DNA of 64,000 nt from Morococcus cerebrosus (GCF_022749515.1 NZ_CP094242.1:1426001-1490000), one strand, 5' to 3'. Positions 34,606-43,949 are shown, numbered from the stretch's first letter. The notes: generated by a model not told the origin, from the letters alone. Translations and numbers: made by a program.

Positions 34606-35490
34606 TTAATTTGTGTTTTTTTGTTTTAAAGAACCAAGATAAATCGCCGACAAAGTCAGAGCAACACCAAACCACTGTAAAGTGTTAATCGGCTTGTCCA
34701 ACCAAAAATAATCAATCAGTAAAGCGGCAACAGGTTCAGAAAGCAGCAGCAAACCGGTTAAAGACAGGGAAAGCAGCGGAATTGCATAGGCAATCATCCC
34801 CCACGCCAAACATTGCATGACCACGCCGTATATCAAGACCAAGCCTATATCGCGCCATTGCGTCGGATATAGGGCGTTACTGTCGAAAATCAGCGCGGGA
34901 ACAATCAGGGACAACGCGCCGCCGAAACTCAAAACCATCATCATTGGGAAAAGCGCTACCCTTTCAACTTCATGCGTTTTGCGGACGAACACCATAGACA
35001 ATGCCAAAAGCCCGCCCGACGCGATTCCGCTGACAAAGCCCCATAAGGCGTGGGCATTGTGGTTGAACTCGGGACTGCCGATTAGGACAATCCCGCCAAC
35101 TGCCAATATCAGGCTCAAAACTTGCAGGCTGTTCAAGCGTTCTTGAAAAAAGAAAAATCCGATGGCGGACAGAAAAAATATCTGCAAGCTGTTGAGCAAT
35201 GTGGAAATCCCGGGTCCAACCGCATATACGCTTTCATGCCACAATGACAAATCAAACGCCAGAAATATGCCGGACAACATGGCATATTTGACCGCCCTTC
35301 TGCTTTTAGGCAGCTTTTGCCCGAAAAAACGGCAGAGCAGCCAAAACACGCCCGCCGCAATCAGCAACCGCCAAAATGCAACTGCATACGGGCCTACGGG
35401 GACGAATCTGACGATCAGGCTTCCCAGCCCGAATAAGACGCAGCCGAAGATGAGAAATGGTGCTGCATAAGAGTCGGAACGGATATTCAT
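34606..35490 (-). CDS. EamA-family (DMT superfamily) transporter
   Basis: 294 residues, ten transmembrane helices in two EamA repeats (about 10-140 and 150-285). Seen: FGLGSLIVRFVPVGPYAVAFWR at the first repeat and MQCLAWGMIAYAIPLLSLSL plus LLLLSEPVAALLIDYFWL in the second. Such proteins export metabolites or amino acids; the substrate cannot be told. The start at 35490 has GGAG 8 bases before it; a TTG five codons upstream is possible but would place that GGAG inside the gene. Confidence 0.88.
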   Translation of the reverse strand: MNIRSDSYAAPFLIFGCVLFGLGSLIVRFVPVGPYAVAFWRLLIAAGVFWLLCRFFGQKLPKSRRAVKYAMLSGIFLAFDLSLWHESVYAVGPGISTLLNSLQIFFLSAIGFFFFQERLNSLQVLSLILAVGGIVLIGSPEFNHNAHALWGFVSGIASGGLLALSMVFVRKTHEVERVALFPMMMVLSFGGALSLIVPALIFDSNALYPTQWRDIGLVLIYGVVMQCLAWGMIAYAIPLLSLSLTGLLLLSEPVAALLIDYFWLDKPINTLQWFGVALTLSAIYLGSLKQKNTN

Positions 35491-35720
35491 GAACTTACTC
35501 CGCAACGGATTGGCATGAGGATTTAAAGTGATGAAAAGGATTGTGCATGGTAACGCGAATCCGAAAGAATAATAAGTAGGTGCAATATCTTATTTCTCCT
35601 CCAGTTTCTCCTGAGGAAAATCAGTACGCTTCAGAAATTTAACATACCGGCTGGGTTTCAAAATAAAGCCGCTTCCCGCATAGATAACTATAAATTGGCA
35701 ATGATGGAAATCTGCTTTCA

Positions 35721-36950
35721 GAGACCTTTGCAAAATTCCCCAAAATCCCCTAAATTCCCATCAAGACATTTAGGGGATTTCCCATGAGCACCTTCTTCCA
35801 GCAAACCGCACAAGCCATGATTGCCAAACACATCGACCGCTTCCCATTATTGAAGTTGGATCAGGTGATTGATTGGCAACCGATCGAACAATACCTGAAC
35901 CGTCAAAGAACCCGTTACCTTAGAGACCACCGCGGCCGTCCCGCCTATCCCCTGTTGTCCATGTTCAAAGCCGTCCTGCTCGGACAATGGCACAGCCTCT
36001 CCGATCCCGAACTCGAACACAGCCTCATCACCCGCATCGATTTCAACCTGTTTTGCCGTTTTGACGAACTGAGCATCCCCGATTACAGCACCTTATGCCG
36101 CTACCGTAACTGGCTGGCGCAAGACGACACCCTGTCCGAATTGCTGGAACTGATTAACTGCCAACTGGCCGAAAAAAACCTAAAAGTAGAGAAAGCATCC
36201 GCCGCCGTCATTGACGCCACCATTATTCAGACTGCCGGCAGCAAACAGCGTCAGGCCATAGAAGTCGACGAGGAAGGACAAGTCAGCGGCCAAACCACAC
36301 CGAGTAAGGACAAAGATGCCCGTTGGACAAAGAAAAACGGCCTCTACAAACTCGGTTACAAACAACATACCCGTACCGATGAGGAAGGCTATATCGAGAA
36401 ACTGCACATCACTCCTGCCAATACCCATGAGTGCAACCATCTGTCCCCTTTGTTGGAAGGCATTGCCGAAGGTACGACCGTCTATGCCGACAAAGGCTAC
36501 GACAGCAAGGAAAACCGGCAACATCTGAAAGAGCATCAGTTGTTAGACGGCATTATGCGCAAAGCCTGCCGCAACCGTCCGCTGACGGAAGCGCAAACCA
36601 AACGCAACCGATATTTGTCGAAGACCCGTTATGTGGTCGAACAAAGCTTCGGTACGCTGCACCGTAAATTCCGCTACGCCCGGGCAGCCTATTTTGGTCT
36701 GCTCAAAGTGAGTGCGCAAAGCCATCTGAAGGCGATGTGTTTGAACCTGTTGAAAGCGGCCAACAGGCTAAGTGTGCCTGTTGCAGCCTAAAAGGCGGCC
36801 CGGATGCCTGATTATCGGGTATCCGGGGAGGATTAAGGGGGTATTTGGGTAGAATTAAGGAGTGATTGGGGGCGGAAACAGCCGAAAACAGCCGAAAACC
36901 TGTGTTTGGGGTTTCGGTTGTCGGGGGAAAAGGAATTTTGCAAAGGTCTC
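35721..36950 (+). mobile_element. Intact IS5-family element
   Basis: 1230 bp. Perfect 17-base inverted ends, GAGACCTTTGCAAAATT at 35721 and its complement ending at 36950, flanked on both sides by TTTCA, a likely 5-bp target duplication. One full-length transposase gene. Resembles IS1106-type elements of Neisseria. A truncated relative lies at 11796-12316. Confidence 0.92.
35784..36791 (+). CDS. IS5-family transposase
   Basis: 335 residues, intact. The DUF772-type N-terminal region (FPLLKLDQVIDWQPIEQYLN, HRGRPAYPLLSMFKAVLL) is followed by the DDE core: AVIDATIIQT (first Asp), VYADKGYDSKENR (second Asp) and a C-terminal RYVVEQSFGTLHRKF with the Glu in a Y-x2-E-x6 arrangement. A start 63 bases inside the left end is normal for this family. 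Probably able to move the element. Confidence 0.95.
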   Translation: MSTFFQQTAQAMIAKHIDRFPLLKLDQVIDWQPIEQYLNRQRTRYLRDHRGRPAYPLLSMFKAVLLGQWHSLSDPELEHSLITRIDFNLFCRFDELSIPDYSTLCRYRNWLAQDDTLSELLELINCQLAEKNLKVEKASAAVIDATIIQTAGSKQRQAIEVDEEGQVSGQTTPSKDKDARWTKKNGLYKLGYKQHTRTDEEGYIEKLHITPANTHECNHLSPLLEGIAEGTTVYADKGYDSKENRQHLKEHQLLDGIMRKACRNRPLTEAQTKRNRYLSKTRYVVEQSFGTLHRKFRYARAAYFGLLKVSAQSHLKAMCLNLLKAANRLSVPVAA

Positions 36951-36972
36951 TTTCAATTTATTCCGCCGAAAA

Positions 36973-37014
36973 GCCAAAGGTCGTCTGAAAACTGATTTTC
37001 AGACGACCTTTGGC
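36973..37014 (-). terminator. DUS-type terminator behind lepB
   Basis: GCCAAAGGTCGTCTGAAAA paired with TTTTCAGACGACCTTTGGC, a long perfect stem; 23 bases after the lepB stop. Confidence 0.85.
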
Positions 37015-37037
37015 TTTATCGAAATGAAACGGGCAAC

Positions 37038-38057
37038 TTAGTGGATACTGCTGCCGATACGGCTGTAATCGCCGAAGTTCATCCACACGAAGAAGGCTTT
37101 TCCGACGATAAGTTTGTCGTCCACAAAGCCCCAGTAGCGGGAGTCGGCGCTGTTGTCGCGGTTGTCTCCCATAGCGAAGTAACGGCCTTCGGGCACTTTG
37201 CAGGTAAAGCCGCTGCCGTCTTCGGCGTATTGACAGTGTTCCAAACCGCTTTGCTCTACGGAATAACCGTTTTCAGGCATGATTTCCATACGGTATTTGT
37301 CGAGCGCGGGGATCGAGATGGTGGGCTGTCCCGGCTCTTTCAGGATGTTGAAGGTTTTGCCGTTGAGGGTCGTCTGAAAAAGTTCGGGGTTGTGAATCGC
37401 GGACGGCTCGGTATCATCAGGGTAGGAGTAGGTGCCGTTCGGTTGGTCGGGGGCTACTTGTCCGTTGACGGTCAGGACTTTGTCGCGGTATTCGACGGTA
37501 TCGCCTGGCAGTCCGACGATGCGCTTGATGTAGTTCATTTCAGGCTGGACGGGGTAATTGAACACGACGACGTCGCCGCGCTCGATTTGTCCGGTCGGAA
37601 TCAGGACGTTGTTGATAATCGGGGTTCTGATGCCGTAGGCAAATTTGTTCACGAGGATGAAGTCGCCTTTAACCAAGCCGGGACGCATGGAGCTTGACGG
37701 GATTTGGAAAGGCTCGGCAATAAAGGTGCGTAGGATGAAGACGACGAGAATGATCGGAAAAAAGCCGCTCATGTAGTCGGTAAAGTGGGCTTTGTCCTGA
37801 TGCGACTGGTCTTTTTTCAGACGACCTTTGTGGATTACCCAAACGATGCCGGTGAATACGACAAATATCAGCAATACGGCGGTAAAGCTCATGTAAAAAG
37901 ACAGGATGCCGAAAACGCCGATCATGCACAAAAGATACGCCCATTGCAGGCCGGAGCTCCATTCTCCGTTTTCCTGACGTTCTTTGCTGCTTATGAAATA
38001 AAGGAAAATGCCGATAACGATGGCGGCAATCGCGCCGTAGATTAAATTTGTGCTCAT
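37038..38057 (-). CDS. lepB: Signal peptidase I
   Basis: 339 residues. Cleaves signal peptides from exported proteins at the periplasmic face. Two or three N-terminal membrane segments (4-22, 38-56, 58-76), then IPSSSMRPGL with catalytic Ser123, GDFILVNKFAYG, and YIKRIVGLPGD with the general base Lys178; GDNRDNSADSRYWG is the conserved C-terminal box. ATG overlaps the lepA stop by one base (TAATG), so the two are translationally coupled, as in many proteobacteria. Confidence 0.95.
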   Translation of the reverse strand: MSTNLIYGAIAAIVIGIFLYFISSKERQENGEWSSGLQWAYLLCMIGVFGILSFYMSFTAVLLIFVVFTGIVWVIHKGRLKKDQSHQDKAHFTDYMSGFFPIILVVFILRTFIAEPFQIPSSSMRPGLVKGDFILVNKFAYGIRTPIINNVLIPTGQIERGDVVVFNYPVQPEMNYIKRIVGLPGDTVEYRDKVLTVNGQVAPDQPNGTYSYPDDTEPSAIHNPELFQTTLNGKTFNILKEPGQPTISIPALDKYRMEIMPENGYSVEQSGLEHCQYAEDGSGFTCKVPEGRYFAMGDNRDNSADSRYWGFVDDKLIVGKAFFVWMNFGDYSRIGSSIH

Positions 38058-39850
38058 TATTTGTCGCTCACTTGCAGAATCGCCAAGAACGCGCTTTGCG
38101 GGATTTCCACGTTGCCCACTTGTTTCATGCGGCGTTTGCCTGCTTTTTGTTTTTCGAGAAGTTTTTTCTTACGGGTAATATCGCCGCCGTAACATTTCGC
38201 CAAGACGTTTTTACGCAGGGCTTTGACGTTTTCGCGGGCGATAATCTGGCTGCCGATGGCGGCTTGGACGGCGATGTCGAACATTTGGCGCGGAATCAGC
38301 TCGCGCATTTTTGTTGCCAGCTCGCGGCCTCGGTGAACCGCGCTTTGACGGTGCACAATCAGGCTCAGGGCATCGACTTTTTCGCCGTTGACCATGATGT
38401 CGAGCTTAATCAAATCAGACGGTTGGAATTCTTTGAAATGGTAGTCCAGCGAGGCATAGCCGCGCGAAGTGGATTTGAGTTTGTCGAAAAAGTCCATCAC
38501 GACTTCGTTCATGGGCAAATCGTAAGTCAGCATGACTTGACGGCCCATGTACTGCATATTGACTTGCACGCCGCGCTTTTGGTTACACAAAGTCATGACG
38601 TTGCCGACGTATTCCTGCGGCACGAGGATGGTCGCGGTAATAATCGGCTCGAGAATGGTTTCGATACTACCGATTTCGGGCAGTTTGGACGGATTTTCGA
38701 CTTCGATTTTCTCGCCGCTTTTCAACACGACTTCGTAAACCACCGTCGGCGCGGTGGTAATCAAATCCATATCGAACTCGCGCTCCAAGCGTTCCTGCAC
38801 GATTTCCAAGTGCAGCAGACCCAAGAAGCCGCAACGGAAGCCGAAGCCCAATGCTTGAGAAACTTCAGGTTCGAATTTCAGCGAAGCATCGTTAAGCTGC
38901 AATTTTTCCAAAGCGTCGCGTAAGGCTTCGTAATCGTGGCTTTCTACGGGGTAGAGGCCTGCGAATACTTGGCTTTGTACCTCTTGGAAACCGGGCAGCG
39001 GCTCAGAAGCGGGGTTGGCAACCAAAGTAACCGTATCGCCGACTTTTGCCTGTCCCAATTCTTTCACGCCGGTAATTAAAAAGCCCACTTCGCCGGCTTT
39101 GAGTTCTTGTTTTTGAACCGATTTCGGTGTGAATACGCCCAGTTGCTCGACCTGCGTTTCCGCTTTGGTGCTCATAAAGCGCACTTTGTCTTTCAGCTTG
39201 ATGGTGCCGTTTTTCACACGGATCAACATGACCACGCCGACGTAGTTGTCAAACCACGAATCAACGATAACGGCTTGCAGCGGCGCGTTTTCGTCGCCGG
39301 TTGGCGCGGGGATTTTGGCAACGATTTCTTCCAAAACGTCTTCCACGCCGATGCCGCTTTTGGCGGAACATTGCACCGCACCGACGGCATCGATGCCGAT
39401 GATGTCTTCGATTTCCTGTTCCACGCGCTCGGGGTCGGCGGCGGGCAGGTCGATTTTGTTCAAGACAGGCACGACTTCCACGCCCAAATCAATCGCGGTA
39501 TAGCAGTTCGCCACGGTTTGCGCTTCCACGCCTTGCGATGCGTCAACGACCAAAAGTGCGCCTTCGCAGGCGGACAAGGAGCGGGAGACTTCGTAAGAGA
39601 AGTCGACGTGTCCCGGCGTGTCAATCAGGTTGAGTTGATACACCTGCCCGTCGCGTGCTTTGTAGTTGAGCGCGGCGGTTTGCGCTTTGATGGTGATGCC
39701 GCGCTCTTTTTCGATGTCCATGGAATCGAGTACCTGCGTACTCATTTCGCGCAAATCCAAGCCGCCGCAGTATTGGATGAAGCGGTCGGCAAGCGTCGAT
39801 TTGCCGTGGTCGATGTGGGCAATGATGGAGAAATTTCGGATATTTTTCAT
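38057..39850 (-). CDS. lepA: Elongation factor 4 (LepA)
   Basis: 597 residues. A ribosome-bound GTPase that back-translocates or remodels stalled ribosomes. GTPase motifs: AHIDHGKST (11-19), [12 protein letters not shown]; then the EF-G-like domains and the LepA-specific C-terminal domain ending with [19 protein letters not shown]. The start [14 protein letters not shown] at 39850 is preferred to an upstream in-frame Met at 39949, which would add 33 non-family residues encoded by a DUS hairpin. First gene of the lepA-lepB operon. Confidence 0.96.
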   Translation of the reverse strand: MKNIRNFSIIAHIDHGKSTLADRFIQYCGGLDLREMSTQVLDSMDIEKERGITIKAQTAALNYKARDGQVYQLNLIDTPGHVDFSYEVSRSLSACEGALLVVDASQGVEAQTVANCYTAIDLGVEVVPVLNKIDLPAADPERVEQEIEDIIGIDAVGAVQCSAKSGIGVEDVLEEIVAKIPAPTGDENAPLQAVIVDSWFDNYVGVVMLIRVKNGTIKLKDKVRFMSTKAETQVEQLGVFTPKSVQKQELKAGEVGFLITGVKELGQAKVGDTVTLVANPASEPLPGFQEVQSQVFAGLYPVESHDYEALRDALEKLQLNDASLKFEPEVSQALGFGFRCGFLGLLHLEIVQERLEREFDMDLITTAPTVVYEVVLKSGEKIEVENPSKLPEIGSIETILEPIITATILVPQEYVGNVMTLCNQKRGVQVNMQYMGRQVMLTYDLPMNEVVMDFFDKLKSTSRGYASLDYHFKEFQPSDLIKLDIMVNGEKVDALSLIVHRQSAVHRGRELATKMRELIPRQMFDIAVQAAIGSQIIARENVKALRKNVLAKCYGGDITRKKKLLEKQKAGKRRMKQVGNVEIPQSAFLAILQVSDK

Positions 39851-39882
39851 ATTGTTATTTTGAAAGATAAACAGTGATTCTG

Positions 39883-39924
39883 AAAAGGTCGTCTGAAAAT
39901 CAAATAGACCGTTCAGACGACCTT
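39883..39924 (-). terminator. DUS-type terminator behind mtnN
   Basis: AAAAGGTCGTCTGAAAA paired with TTCAGACGACCTT between mtnN and lepA. Confidence 0.78.
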
Positions 39925-39991
39925 CAGGTAAAGTGAAATAGCCTGACATTCTAGCGGAAATTTACTGTTTCCGCATGATTTTATGCGTGTT

Positions 39992-40693
39992 TTACAGCGA
40001 CGCGACAATCTTTTCCACCATTTTCGCCGAGCTTGCCGCCGCCGTTTTCAAAAACTCTTCAAAGCTGATGTCCGCTTTTTCGTCCGCCGAGTCGGACATG
40101 GCGCGGATCACGACGAAAGGCGTGTTCAACTGGTGGCAGGCTTGTGCAATCGCCGCAGCTTCCATTTCCACTGCTTTGACTTCGGGGAAATGGCTGCGGA
40201 TTTCCGCCACGCCTTCGCTGCTGTGAACAAAGCGGTCGCCGCTGACAATCAAGCCTTGCTCTACCGCCGCACCTTCAAACACTTCCGCTGCCTGTTTCGC
40301 CTTGCCGACTAAGAGGTCGTCTGAAACGAATACGGCGGGCAGTTGCGGCACTTGTCCCCAAACATAACCGAATGCCGTTACATCGACATCGTGGTGCGCG
40401 ATTTCCGTGCCGACCACTACGTCGCCGACTTTCAAACCTTTGCCCAAGCCACCCGCGCTGCCGGTATTGATGACGCAGTCAGGCGCGAATTGATGGATAA
40501 CCCAAGCCGTTGAAACCGCGGCGTTGACCTTGCCGATGCCGCTCAATACCAACACCATGCGCTTGCCCGCCATTTCGCCTTCGTAAGCGGTAAACTTACC
40601 GAAAGACACGCTTTTGGCATTATCCATTGCTTCGCGCAAAAGCTCGATTTCCTGCTCCATCGCGCCGATGACCGCTACTGTTTGTACAGACAT
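39992..40693 (-). CDS. mtnN: 5'-methylthioadenosine/S-adenosylhomocysteine nucleosidase
   Basis: 233 residues. Cleaves adenine from MTA and SAH, recycling methyl-cycle products and feeding AI-2 synthesis. Seen: IGAMEQEI with Glu13 as general base, VLSGIGKVNAA, INTGSAGG, the substrate site VEMEAAAIAQ (Glu176, Glu178) and AMSDSAD with catalytic Asp201. The length matches the E. coli enzyme. It is divergent from the pilU-like gene, about 190 bases apart. AAGGTAAAAA precedes the ATG. Confidence 0.95.
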   Translation of the reverse strand: MSVQTVAVIGAMEQEIELLREAMDNAKSVSFGKFTAYEGEMAGKRMVLVLSGIGKVNAAVSTAWVIHQFAPDCVINTGSAGGLGKGLKVGDVVVGTEIAHHDVDVTAFGYVWGQVPQLPAVFVSDDLLVGKAKQAAEVFEGAAVEQGLIVSGDRFVHSSEGVAEIRSHFPEVKAVEMEAAAIAQACHQLNTPFVVIRAMSDSADEKADISFEEFLKTAAASSAKMVEKIVASL

Positions 40694-40880
40694 TTTTTAC
40701 CTTTCCATAAAATTGTGGGCGGTATTATAACAGCAGCGGCGGCATTCCATACCCGTATTGAATCCGCCATATTGCCCGCCTGTCCTATTATTCGATACGG
40801 TAATCTTGCCATTTTTATGTATCATGATTTATTTGATATAATCCATTTTAATAAAATAACCACCGAAATTATCCAATATC

Positions 40881-42008
40881 ATGATGACCAATCCCCCCAG
40901 CGCAAAAGACGAATTGTTCACTTGGCTGCGCCATATGAACAAATACAAAGGCTCCGACCTCTTTATCACGACCAATTTCCCGCCCGCTATGAAAGTGGAC
41001 GGCAAAATCACACCGATTACCGACGAGCCGCTGACCTCCGAAAAATGTATGGAAATCGCTTTTTCGATTATGTCCACCAAACAAATCGAAGAGTTTTCCT
41101 CCACCAACGAATGCAACTTCGCCATCAGCCTGCCCGATACCAGCCGCTTCCGTGTCAATGCGATGGTGCAGCGCGGCGCGACGGCGTTGGTGTTCCGCTC
41201 CATTACCAGCAAAATCCCGAATTTTGATAGCCTCAATCTGCCGCCCGTCTTGAAAGACGTGGTGATGAAAAAACGCGGCCTCGTGATTTTCGTCGGCGGT
41301 ACCGGCTCGGGCAAATCGACCTCGCTCGCTGCGATGGTTGACCACCGCAATGAAAATTGCCAAGACCACATCATCACCATCGAAGACCCGATTGAGTTCG
41401 TCCATCAACACAAAAAAAGCATCATTACCCAGCGCGAAGTCGGCGTGGATACCGAAAACTGGTTTGCCGCGCTGAAAAACACCCTGCGTCAGGCGCCGGA
41501 TGTCATCCTCATCGGCGAGATTCGCGACCGCGAAACCATGGACTACGCCTTGGCGTTCGCCGAAACAGGCCACCTCTGTCTCGCCACACTGCACGCCAAC
41601 AACTCCAACCAAGCGCTCGACCGCATCATCAACTTCTTCCCCGAAGAGCGCCGCACCCAGCTTTTGACCGACTTGTCGCTCAACCTGCAAGCCTTCATCT
41701 CGCAACGCCTGATTCCCCGTGAAGGCGGCAAGGGGCGCGTAGCCGCAGTGGAAATCCTGCTCAATTCGCCGATTATTTCCGAGATGATTCAAAAAGGCGA
41801 AATCCACGGCATTAAAGAAATGATGAAAAAATCTACCGCCATGGGCATGCAAACCTTCGACCAAGCGCTCTACGAGCTGTACGAACGCGGCGACATCAGT
41901 TTCCAAGACGCTATTAAAAACGCTGATTCCGCCCACGACCTGCGTTTGGACATCCAACTGCGCAGCCGCCGCGCCCAAAACGCCGGCCCGGATTTGGAAC
42001 TGATTTAA
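40881..42008 (+). CDS. pilU: Type IV pilus retraction ATPase paralogue, PilU/PilT2 group
   Basis: 375 residues. A hexameric PilT-family ATPase that helps pull back type IV pili, important for twitching and DNA uptake. Seen: GSDLFITTNFPPAMKVDG, ECNFAIS and RFRVNAMVQR in the N-domain, Walker A GGTGSGKST (139-147), the Asp box IEDPIEFVHQH, Walker B VILIGEIRD and the His box HLCLATLHAN. The sequence pattern is nearer P. aeruginosa PilU than PilT (no AIRNLIRE box near the end; instead QTFDQALYELY). In Neisseria the paralogue next to mtnN has been called PilT2, so the naming is open. No pilT is adjacent. No strong ribosome site; TATAAT stands about 45 bases upstream. Confidence 0.9.
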   Translation: MMTNPPSAKDELFTWLRHMNKYKGSDLFITTNFPPAMKVDGKITPITDEPLTSEKCMEIAFSIMSTKQIEEFSSTNECNFAISLPDTSRFRVNAMVQRGATALVFRSITSKIPNFDSLNLPPVLKDVVMKKRGLVIFVGGTGSGKSTSLAAMVDHRNENCQDHIITIEDPIEFVHQHKKSIITQREVGVDTENWFAALKNTLRQAPDVILIGEIRDRETMDYALAFAETGHLCLATLHANNSNQALDRIINFFPEERRTQLLTDLSLNLQAFISQRLIPREGGKGRVAAVEILLNSPIISEMIQKGEIHGIKEMMKKSTAMGMQTFDQALYELYERGDISFQDAIKNADSAHDLRLDIQLRSRRAQNAGPDLELI

Positions 42009-42027
42009 AAGTTGTCGGGAAATGAAC

Positions 42028-42063
42028 AAAGGTCGTCTGAAAACCACTTTTCAGACGACCTCT
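42028..42063 (+). terminator. DUS-type terminator behind pilU
   Basis: AAAGGTCGTCTGAAAACC paired with TTTTCAGACGACCTCTT. Confidence 0.82.
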
Positions 42064-42483
42064 TAAACAACTAATTAAATTACATAGTTCACAGCATAAC
42101 GGCTTTCATAGGACATTAGGTTCCTAACCATATCAAACAGCTTTAACTAATCCAGCCAACAGAATTATAGGGGTATTTTCTACACAGCCTTATCAGTATT
42201 GCATCATCAAAAATGCCTTAATACATCGCAGCATTCGCCAAGCTGTTCTAAGCAGGGCTTTGAATCTCCATAACTTCTTTTTATGAACCAACTTTAATTC
42301 TGCCGATAGAAATTTCCCTGGCATTTGAATGCAAGGTATTTTCGGATACCCCGATTATAGCCTCTGAAAGTATTGATTCAATCAGACGATAGCATATGGA
42401 ATTAAACAAATCATATATACTTAAAACAACTAAAAACCTTTTCTACCTTAGCTTTGGTTTTGGGCATTACATTAAAATAGATA
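42064..42483. other. Intergenic stretch of about 420 bp with no gene seen
   Basis: Stops occur in all frames, GC content falls, and there is no RNA or repeat structure I can name. Confidence 0.5.
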
Positions 42484-42511
42484 AAAAAATAACCGCTCTA
42501 AAAGCGGTTTT
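42484..42511 (-). terminator. Intrinsic terminator of the tRNA operon
   Basis: On the minus strand AAAACCGCTTTTAGAGCGGTTATTTTTTT follows tRNA-Leu directly: a GC-rich stem with a T-run. Confidence 0.85.
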
Positions 42512-42600
42512 GGTGCCCGGAGCCGGAATCGAACCGGCACGGCCGGTTTAGGGCCGACGGATTTTAAGTCCGTTGTGTCTACCTATTTCACCACCCGGGC
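42511..42600 (-). tRNA. tRNA-Leu (anticodon TAA)
   Basis: 90 bases including an encoded CCA. A seven-pair acceptor GCCCGGG / CTCCGGGC-type stem, anticodon loop ACTTAAAAT, long class II variable arm (CGGCCCTAAACCGGCCG) and TTCGATT loop. Last gene of the pgsA-tRNA operon. Confidence 0.93.
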
Positions 42601-42623
42601 GCAGACTGTTTTATATTAAAATT

Positions 42624-42701
42624 TGGAGGCGGGGGCGCGGATTTGAACCGGCCTATATAAGGGTTGCACCCCTTATAGCATAAACACTCTGCCACCCCGC
42701 C
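42624..42701 (-). tRNA. Aberrant tRNA-Cys-like gene (anticodon GCA)
   Basis: 78 bases including CCA, 4 longer than the normal neighbour tRNA-Cys. The acceptor stem GGCGGGG / CCCCGCC is perfect and the discriminator is U, as in tRNA-Cys. GCA stands at the anticodon place, but the surrounding stem pairs best as eight base pairs (TATAAGGG / CCCTTATA) enclosing a six-base loop; a normal seven-base loop leaves only four or five pairs. The T stem has two mismatches outside CGG/CCG, and one of the two conserved D-loop Gs is gone (GTGT for GTGG). It may be a decayed copy of its neighbour or a specialised tRNA. Confidence 0.6.
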
Positions 42702-42711
42702 ATGAAATGAG

Positions 42712-42785
42712 TGGAGGCGAGAGTCGGAATCGAACCGGCGTAGACGGATTTGCAATCCGCTGCATAACCACTTTGCTATCTCGCC
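42712..42785 (-). tRNA. tRNA-Cys (anticodon GCA)
   Basis: 74 bases with CCA. Normal acceptor GGCGAGA / TCTCGCC, D loop with GTGG, anticodon loop TTGCAAA, T loop TTCGATT. Confidence 0.95.
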
Positions 42786-42812
42786 AAACAAACTACCAGG
42801 TAGTATTTAAAC

Positions 42813-42888
42813 TGGAGCGGGAAACGAGTCTCGAACTCGCGACCTCAACCTTGGCAAGGTTGCGCTCTACCAACTGAGCTATTCCCGC
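42813..42888 (-). tRNA. tRNA-Gly (anticodon GCC), copy 4 in transcription order
   Basis: 76 bases with CCA. Acceptor GCGGGAA / TTCCCGC, anticodon loop TTGCCAA, T loop TTCGAGA. Identical to the three copies upstream of it. Confidence 0.96.
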
Positions 42889-42910
42889 ATATCTAAATGT
42901 GCCTGAAGGA

Positions 42911-42986
42911 TGGAGCGGGAAACGAGTCTCGAACTCGCGACCTCAACCTTGGCAAGGTTGCGCTCTACCAACTGAGCTATTCCCGC
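42911..42986 (-). tRNA. tRNA-Gly (anticodon GCC), copy 3
   Basis: Identical sequence to the neighbouring copies; the 22-base spacer to copy 4 is unrelated. Confidence 0.96.
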
Positions 42987-43012
42987 ATGGGACACATCTG
43001 AAAATTAAACTG

Positions 43013-43088
43013 TGGAGCGGGAAACGAGTCTCGAACTCGCGACCTCAACCTTGGCAAGGTTGCGCTCTACCAACTGAGCTATTCCCGC
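43013..43088 (-). tRNA. tRNA-Gly (anticodon GCC), copy 2
   Basis: Identical sequence to the neighbouring copies; 26-base spacer to copy 3. Confidence 0.96.
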
Positions 43089-43126
43089 ATCGGAGAAACT
43101 TTATAGCAAATAAGACAGGATTCGTT

Positions 43127-43202
43127 TGGAGCGGGAAACGAGTCTCGAACTCGCGACCTCAACCTTGGCAAGGTTGCGCTCTACCAACTGAGCTATTCCC
43201 GC
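43127..43202 (-). tRNA. tRNA-Gly (anticodon GCC), copy 1
   Basis: Identical sequence; 38-base spacer to copy 2, and 85 bases downstream of the pgsA stop, on the same strand. Confidence 0.96.
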
Positions 43203-43287
43203 CGAATGTCTGTTTTTGCTGCTGTTTCTGAAGAAGACGCAATTATTATGGATTTGAAACTTGTCGTCAAGGGGTTTGTTTTATTTT

Positions 43288-43848
43288 TTATTTGATTTCC
43301 TGCCACGCTATTTTCAGATAATAGAACATTGACCAGAGGGTTAATACAGATGCGATAAACATCAATATGTTACCTGTCAGGTAAAAAATATTGTCAAATT
43401 GATTGGAGGCTAAGAGCAATAAAAATATGGCAACCATTTGTGCGGCGGTTTTAAATTTGCCGATGGTGGCAACGGCAACGCTGCTGCGTCTGCCCATTTG
43501 CGCCATCCATTCCCTCAAAGCGGAAATGGTGATTTCCCTGCCGATGATGATAATGGCGAAGATAACATAAGTACGACCAAGGCTGATCAGCAGCAATAAT
43601 GCGGTCGCTACCATCAATTTATCCGCAACGGGATCGAGGAATGCGCCGAAATCGGAGGTTTGCTTCCAAAGCCTTGCTAAAAATCCGTCAAACCAATCGG
43701 TTACGGCTGCGAGTGCGAAAATGATAGCGGCAGTCCAATTGACGGTTTCCGGTGCAACCCACCCTTTTGGCAGGAAAAACAGCAAAGTAAAGACCGGAAT
43801 CAGCAAAACGCGCATCCAAGTCAGAAAAATCGGTATGTTCCAAGGCAT
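43288..43848 (-). CDS. pgsA: CDP-diacylglycerol-glycerol-3-phosphate 3-phosphatidyltransferase
   Basis: 186 residues, inner-membrane enzyme of phosphatidylglycerol synthesis. The CDP-alcohol phosphotransferase signature is complete: DWFDGFLAR...DFGAFLDPVADK with Asp51, Asp54, Asp72 and Asp76. NIPIFLTWMRVLLIP at the N-terminus and the GREITISALREWMAQ segment are typical of PgsA. The ATG is preceded by AAAGGTAAATC. The tRNA-Gly/Cys/Leu genes follow on the same strand with no terminator, the same order as pgsA-glyW-cysT-leuZ in E. coli. Confidence 0.95.
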   Translation of the reverse strand: MPWNIPIFLTWMRVLLIPVFTLLFFLPKGWVAPETVNWTAAIIFALAAVTDWFDGFLARLWKQTSDFGAFLDPVADKLMVATALLLLISLGRTYVIFAIIIIGREITISALREWMAQMGRRSSVAVATIGKFKTAAQMVAIFLLLLASNQFDNIFYLTGNILMFIASVLTLWSMFYYLKIAWQEIK

Positions 43849-43949
43849 GATTTACCTTTGATGTGGTTATGATAGTTAATTTGCCTATTATAACGGACTT
43901 GTCTGTCTGAAAGCATATGTTTTCACCATCTTTCAGACAGCAAAAGCCT

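Noticed and set aside
39851-39949. Upstream extension of lepA
   Set aside because: It is encoded by the DUS hairpin behind mtnN and not part of the LepA family.
42813-43202. Four identical 76-bp repeats with short spacers, resembling a CRISPR array
   Set aside because: Each repeat folds as tRNA-Gly(GCC) with encoded CCA; spacers vary from 22 to 38 bases and no cas genes are near.
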